64,000 nucleotides of DNA from Cyclina sinensis (lineage: Eukaryota; Mollusca; Bivalvia; Venerida; Veneridae): positions 22,763,908 to 22,827,907 of the forward strand of contig JAAONU010000019.1 in NCBI GenBank assembly GCA_012932295.1, in the 5' to 3' direction. Below, piece after piece: positions 59,413 through 64,000 of this stretch. How positions within the stretch are numbered: the first letter of the stretch is position 1; the number at the start of each line of letters is the position of its first letter. The position numbers and the translations under genes were made by a program. The notes beneath the pieces were generated by a model. It made no database searches. It was not told the origin of the DNA and worked only from the letters and a program-made list of their open reading frames with translations.

Positions 59413-60622
59413 ACAATACAGTTCTTGTTTATCGACTAAAAAAGTTTTTATTGACTAAAAAAGCATCAACAATGACAAATTGTTATTCAATATTGAAGAT
59501 AATTTTGGGTAAGAAAACATAGAAAACATTTATGATGTTAAGTCACTAACACTGTTTTCATTAAGAGGTGGAAGGCGGGTATTTCCCCCTGTTATTTTGA
59601 GATCTTCAGCCGGCTACTTTTCTCGAAATCAGACTTATTTTATAACAAACTGGCAGCAAATCCCCCGCCTACTTTACATGTATTCCTTCCAACTCAAAAA
59701 CTTAATGAAACCCTGGCTAACAAGAGTAATACCCACTGTGACTGTACTGACATAAAATTTACACCTACAAAATTGAACATATTAGCAGGATCTGGTCATA
59801 GTGAAATGATACATAATTTTCTAATACTGTTTATAGGACACACAGAACTTTTTAAAGAAATAAATCTTAAGAATTTGTATGTGCAATACACACACAAATT
59901 TGGTATGTAACACTTGTCATTTTTCAAGAAAGGGGTTTTGATTGAAGGGGAATTTGAGTGTCTCCTTTTTTAATCTTAGGCAACTTACCTTATAGTGTAA
60001 GCACCCAAGATCAATAATTGATTTTCAGGTCGTAAATGATTGAATCCACTGTTTCACTAGGGGTCAGTTACCCTTTGTCCATCTGATAATTAGCAAAGGT
60101 TTTAATTCTAATGATGAGTCCACATACCACAATAACTTCACTCAATGAAAAATTACAACAGACAAGATTAGGGCCGTGTGTAATTTGCAGATTAAAGAAA
60201 CAGATAAATTCATGTGTTTTCCTGGAAGTTTATAAATACTATAATTTGATTCCTAAAACCGGTAGATTTGGTACTACTGTTGGTAGAACCAGTAGATACC
60301 GCATCAAAAGAAGAAAGTTTTTTTTTTGAAAATATTTAATGTTACAGAAAGTTTGATTTTAAGTCAACAGGCAGATATGACAAGTTTCACACAGGAACAT
60401 GTCTTTTTGCATCAAACTTTTTCATTTCTGGTCTGATTTTGATAAGTAATGCATCATTTTTGGAAAAATGCATGTTCTTGTCAAGTAAATTAGATAAGAT
60501 ATGATGCAAACAAGACTTTGTGAGATATTATCTACCTGTGTGAGATTTTCGGAGATTTGCAGACATTGCCAGTTTTTGGTATTTTATGTCTTTGGCTAGT
60601 GTTTTTTGTTCTTAAATTTCAG
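59413..60622. other. METTL16 upstream region, nothing recognised
   Basis: AT-rich flank of METTL16. No CpG-rich block or core promoter was found. The METTL16 first exon and any promoter shared with LIS1 are expected here or to the left, but nothing is directly visible. Confidence 0.35.
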
Positions 60623-60654
60623 CTTTTCAACAAAAACAGAAATAAGTATTTAGA
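60623..60654 (+). other. METTL16: METTL16 5' UTR fragment
   Basis: A pyrimidine-containing acceptor (cttaaatttcag) ends at 60622, leaving 32 nt before the ATG at 60655. This suggests a non-coding first exon further upstream, not identified. Confidence 0.4.
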
Positions 60655-63604
60655 ATGGCTTTGAATAAGTATATGCACCCTAGAAATATTTACAAGACAA
60701 GAAAACCTGATTTCAAAGCTCTCTCTGAGAAGTATGACTATTTCAAAGAAAAAGTGACTGTTAATACATCTGGTAAAGTTATCCTGGATTTCAAGGATCC
60801 AGCTGCCTTGCGGGCTCTCACTCGGGCACTGCTGGAACATGATTTTGGGCTTGTTGTAACAATACCTCTTGACAGACTTATACCCACTGTGCCACAAAGA
60901 CTCAACTACATACTCTGGTTGGAAGATGTGATAGGAAAAGAAAATGGAGCAAAGGGAATTGATATTGGTGAGTATTTATCAGGAAGCCTAAGTCTAGTCT
61001 AACATTATCTAATTTGAAGCAGTTTTACAGATGAATGAAAAACAGAGATCCAAATGCATGTTAAGATAGTAGAAAAAATTGTTTCAGGTGAAAAATGTTC
61101 TGAAAATATTTAGTTGTTGGCTAATCTTGTCATGTTTTAGCCCATAATTTCATAAAAGGCAATGTTGGCCAAGCTTTTCTGAAACTACAGTTAAAAGAGT
61201 TTTTTAAACTTAATTGGTGGGACAAAAAATATCTGTTGATTTGTACCAATCTGTTCTCTCTCACTGTGTATGTAAAATTCCTTTTGTGTACTTGCAATTA
61301 GCATAAGTAAGCAATTAATATATGTAGTAATTATATCTGGCTGGAAGATAGTTATTTCTTGTAGATTGAATTTACATGTACAATGGACTGATTCCCTTGT
61401 TTGACCTTATAGTAGCTATCGTATTTTACAGGTACTGGATCAAGTTGTATCTATCCGTTGTTGGGCTGTAGACTGAATAAGTGGCAGTTTATTGCATCTG
61501 AGATTGATGATCAGAACATGTACTTTGCCACAAAGAATGTTGCTAACAACAAGATGGAAGACAAAATTACTAGTAAGCTTTTAGGCACTTACTTCATGCA
61601 ATACTTGATTGCCTCCCTTTGATAGGTTTGCTGTATTACAAGAAATTTAGCAAAATGTTTTAAATAATTGTAAATGTATCCACTGTGTTTGCTAAAACAT
61701 TTGCTGTGAAATACTCAGTCCTGCTAGTTTTATTTCATGTCTTAACCGTCAACTAGTGCTAAGAAATGATGATTTACTAAATTTTCCCTTTTCTCAATGA
61801 TACTGATTTAAACAGAAATTGTGTCGAAGAATTCAAGATACTTAATTTTAGCAGAAACTGTGAGGATAGAATCTGATGTCATTTTCAACTGATTTCAGAA
61901 TCTTTAGTAGTTATTTGCTAATTTGGCTTCTCGGAGTGCTGTCGGAGAACTACCTGTATGCCGAGGAGGTATGAATTTATTTTTACTTTTACATTATAGT
62001 ATCCTTCCCTTCTCATTTTCAGTAAAGAAGGTGACAGAGGATACTCTCCTGATTGGTCTTATTGATGAGAATGAAACTTATGATTTCTGTATGTGCAATC
62101 CTCCATTCTACACTGATCATCTTGAGGCACAGGGTATAACATCATCCAGAAATGATGACAGGTCGGAATCGTCCTCTATGTCAACTGCAAGTGAAGCAGA
62201 AAGTATTGCCTGGGGTGGTGAAGTTAGATTTGTGTCACAGATGATTGAGGAATCATTGTTGCTTCGAAATAAAGTGAGGTAAGTGTCATTTTACTCAGGT
62301 GATCTTTGGCATGAGGAAGAATTATGCCCTACTGTTTAAGTTAGAAGACACTGGGGTATAAAGGTGACTTTAAAAAAGTAGCATATTTAGTTATCAACTC
62401 TTGACAGTTTTGGAATAATTTCAGTTGTATATCACATTCTGTACTTAAAGAATTTAATTTTATAATGAGTATTTAAGTTTGCAAGTTTCTTGATTAGTTT
62501 ATTTAGGCTTGCAATGAACATTCCTGTAAATGTTATGCTAGTGTAAGTTTGCTTGCAATGATGGTTTTTAAAGTTTTTCATGTTTGTGTTGTAATAGTAA
62601 GATGTATAAATTACTTTTGCAGAGTTTACACAAGCTTACTTGGCAAAAAGACAAGTTTACCATTACTGAAGGATTTCCTTCAAAAGAAAGAGGTAATGTT
62701 CAGATTCCTTCTTTTAAAATAATGATAATGCTTTTGTTTAGGTGTCATCTTCAGGTAGAGTTCAGGATTTTATAGAAAAATGTTTTGTTAAATTTACACC
62801 AGTTGGTATTACACCTTTATAAAAGTGCCACAGCTAGCCAATATTCTCGGGTTGAATGTGCATTGTGAGCTGAGAAGTAGCTTTGCTACATACTAACAGT
62901 GTTAAGTTTAATGATTGACTAATTCTGGTAGAGATGATCTGACAGTATTTCATTTAGCAGATAGCTGATCCTTGTGCTTTGTGTTTGGTCTAAGTTTGTG
63001 TTTATTCAGGCATAGGTTTATTTTTATTTCAGGTTCCAAAATTTGCTTCAACAGAATTTTGTCAGGGAAAGACTATGAGATGGGGAATAGCCTGGACCTT
63101 TGATGAAAGTGTAGAATTTCCTGTAAGTTGAAATAATGTCTTTACTAAATATCTGTAAACTAACCTATAACTATGCTATATATTGTATGATCAGTACAAA
63201 TGCAAGAAAGAGTTGTATTTCATGTGTTTGTAGTGCTGCATCTGGTATGAAAAAGTAAAAGGTATTGCTTTAGTCTGGGTTTTGTCACCAAGAATGTATC
63301 TCATTATGCATCACATAATTATAACAAGTCAGTTTTGAATAAGTGGAGCACATGATACGTGATAAGAGGAGATAGTGGTACTTGTTAATGTATCTACAAA
63401 CTAAAGATGAAAAAACATACAATAATCAAAGTGACATAAATGACTTAACTGTATCTAATTTTTCAGAAATCCTATTTTAAAGAAAAGAAGAATGTGAAGC
63501 TACCACTACATTTTGAAATCCCACGTTCTTCAGCAGCTGTGGTCGGAGACTATACTGTACCATCATGTTCCTGGTTTTTCATTAAACAACTGGAGGAACT
63601 CAAG
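60655..63604 (+). CDS. METTL16: METTL16, RNA N6-adenosine methyltransferase (partial, 3' end outside window)
   Basis: METTL16 methylates adenosine in U6 snRNA and in MAT2A mRNA hairpins, using S-adenosylmethionine, and links SAM level to MAT2A splicing (family knowledge). Exons: 60655-60967, 61432-61572, 62023-62278, 62623-62692, 63033-63122, 63467-63604, in frame throughout, about 336 residues; human is 562. Seen: start MALNKYMHPRNIYKTRKPDF, SAM-binding GIDIGTGSSCIYPLLG (about 102-117), acidic SEIDDQN, catalytic NPPF (177-180, human N184-F187), LLGKK, and FCQGKTMRWGIAW. A serine/acid-rich stretch follows NPPF (RNDDRSESSSMSTASEAES). The last visible exon ends at a donor (gtagtc) at 63605; the C-terminal vertebrate-conserved region is not in the window. 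The start is the only upstream ATG in this exon; a candidate 5' UTR acceptor (aaatttcag) ends at 60622. Confidence 0.95.
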
Positions 63605-64000
63605 GTAGTCTTTGATTAGCTGCTTTGTTAGTACTATGAAATCATTTTTGTGAAAAAGTCCTGTCAGGGCTCACGCTGTCGTTCGCCATTGTAGCCAAAT
63701 GAGAAAGAAAAGAAATTATGGCTACAATATTTAAAAAAAAAAAAGTGCTGTTGGCTAAAGTTGTTGGCCACAGCTTTTATTTACAATCGAATGTTCAAGA
63801 TTTTGACACCAAGATGGGTTCTAGAAAGTCCGATTGGTAGCCGCTTCAACACTGATAAAAAGTCAATACACAGTCTGTTGATTAGAAATAGGTCAACAAC
63901 ACTGGTGTCATGAATTGAAATTGTGAAAGACTGACACGAGTGATTAATATGCAAACTGTTTATTAGTACAAACAGCGACCATTTAAAGGACCTCAGTAAG

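Overview
This is eukaryotic nuclear DNA: AT-rich, intron-rich and full of repeats, with no prokaryotic organisation. The protein sequences and repeat types (tRNA-headed SINEs, the GGGCCATGATGGCCC repeat, '(g)cccccgaaggg...' repeats, TTAA foldback MITEs) suggest a mollusc, most likely a bivalve such as a clam. The bivalve call is inference. The gene calls rest on protein motifs that can be read exon by exon.

Three protein-coding genes are present. (1) CLUH, + strand, coding 3697-25055 in 30 exons that join without a frame break into about 1252 residues. It is an RNA-binding protein for nuclear-encoded mitochondrial mRNAs. (2) PAFAH1B1 (LIS1), - strand, coding 46887-37332 in 11 exons, about 407 residues: LisH, coiled coil and WD40 repeats, a dynein regulator. 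(3) METTL16, + strand, from 60655 and running off the right edge; the first six coding exons, about 336 residues, hold the m6A methyltransferase domain with its NPPF motif. CLUH and LIS1 converge tail to tail; LIS1 and METTL16 diverge head to head. From memory, the same three genes are neighbours in the same order and relative orientation on human 17p13.3, so this looks like an ancient conserved block.

Layout: 1-3682, no recognisable gene, a near-perfect TTAA foldback MITE and a 55-bp tandem repeat; 3683-25055, CLUH, whose second coding intron is almost filled by a satellite of about 180-bp units interrupted by a broken zinc-finger-like exon; 25056-31440, CLUH 3' flank with candidate poly(A) signals, a SINE and a decayed Tc1-like transposon; 31440-37331, probable very long LIS1 3' UTR; 37332-46942, LIS1 coding region with repeats in its introns; 46943-60622, LIS1 upstream region or first intron plus intergenic DNA, rich in transposons (poly-G element, mariner, duplicated segments, hAT-like element); 60623-64000, METTL16.

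The most unusual feature is in CLUH. The last part of the penultimate exon plus its splice donor is tandemly duplicated in 40-bp steps, giving nine successive near-identical 5' splice sites. Only the first keeps the reading frame. No wholly new multi-gene system was found; the interest is in how repeats interact with splicing and in the conserved gene block.
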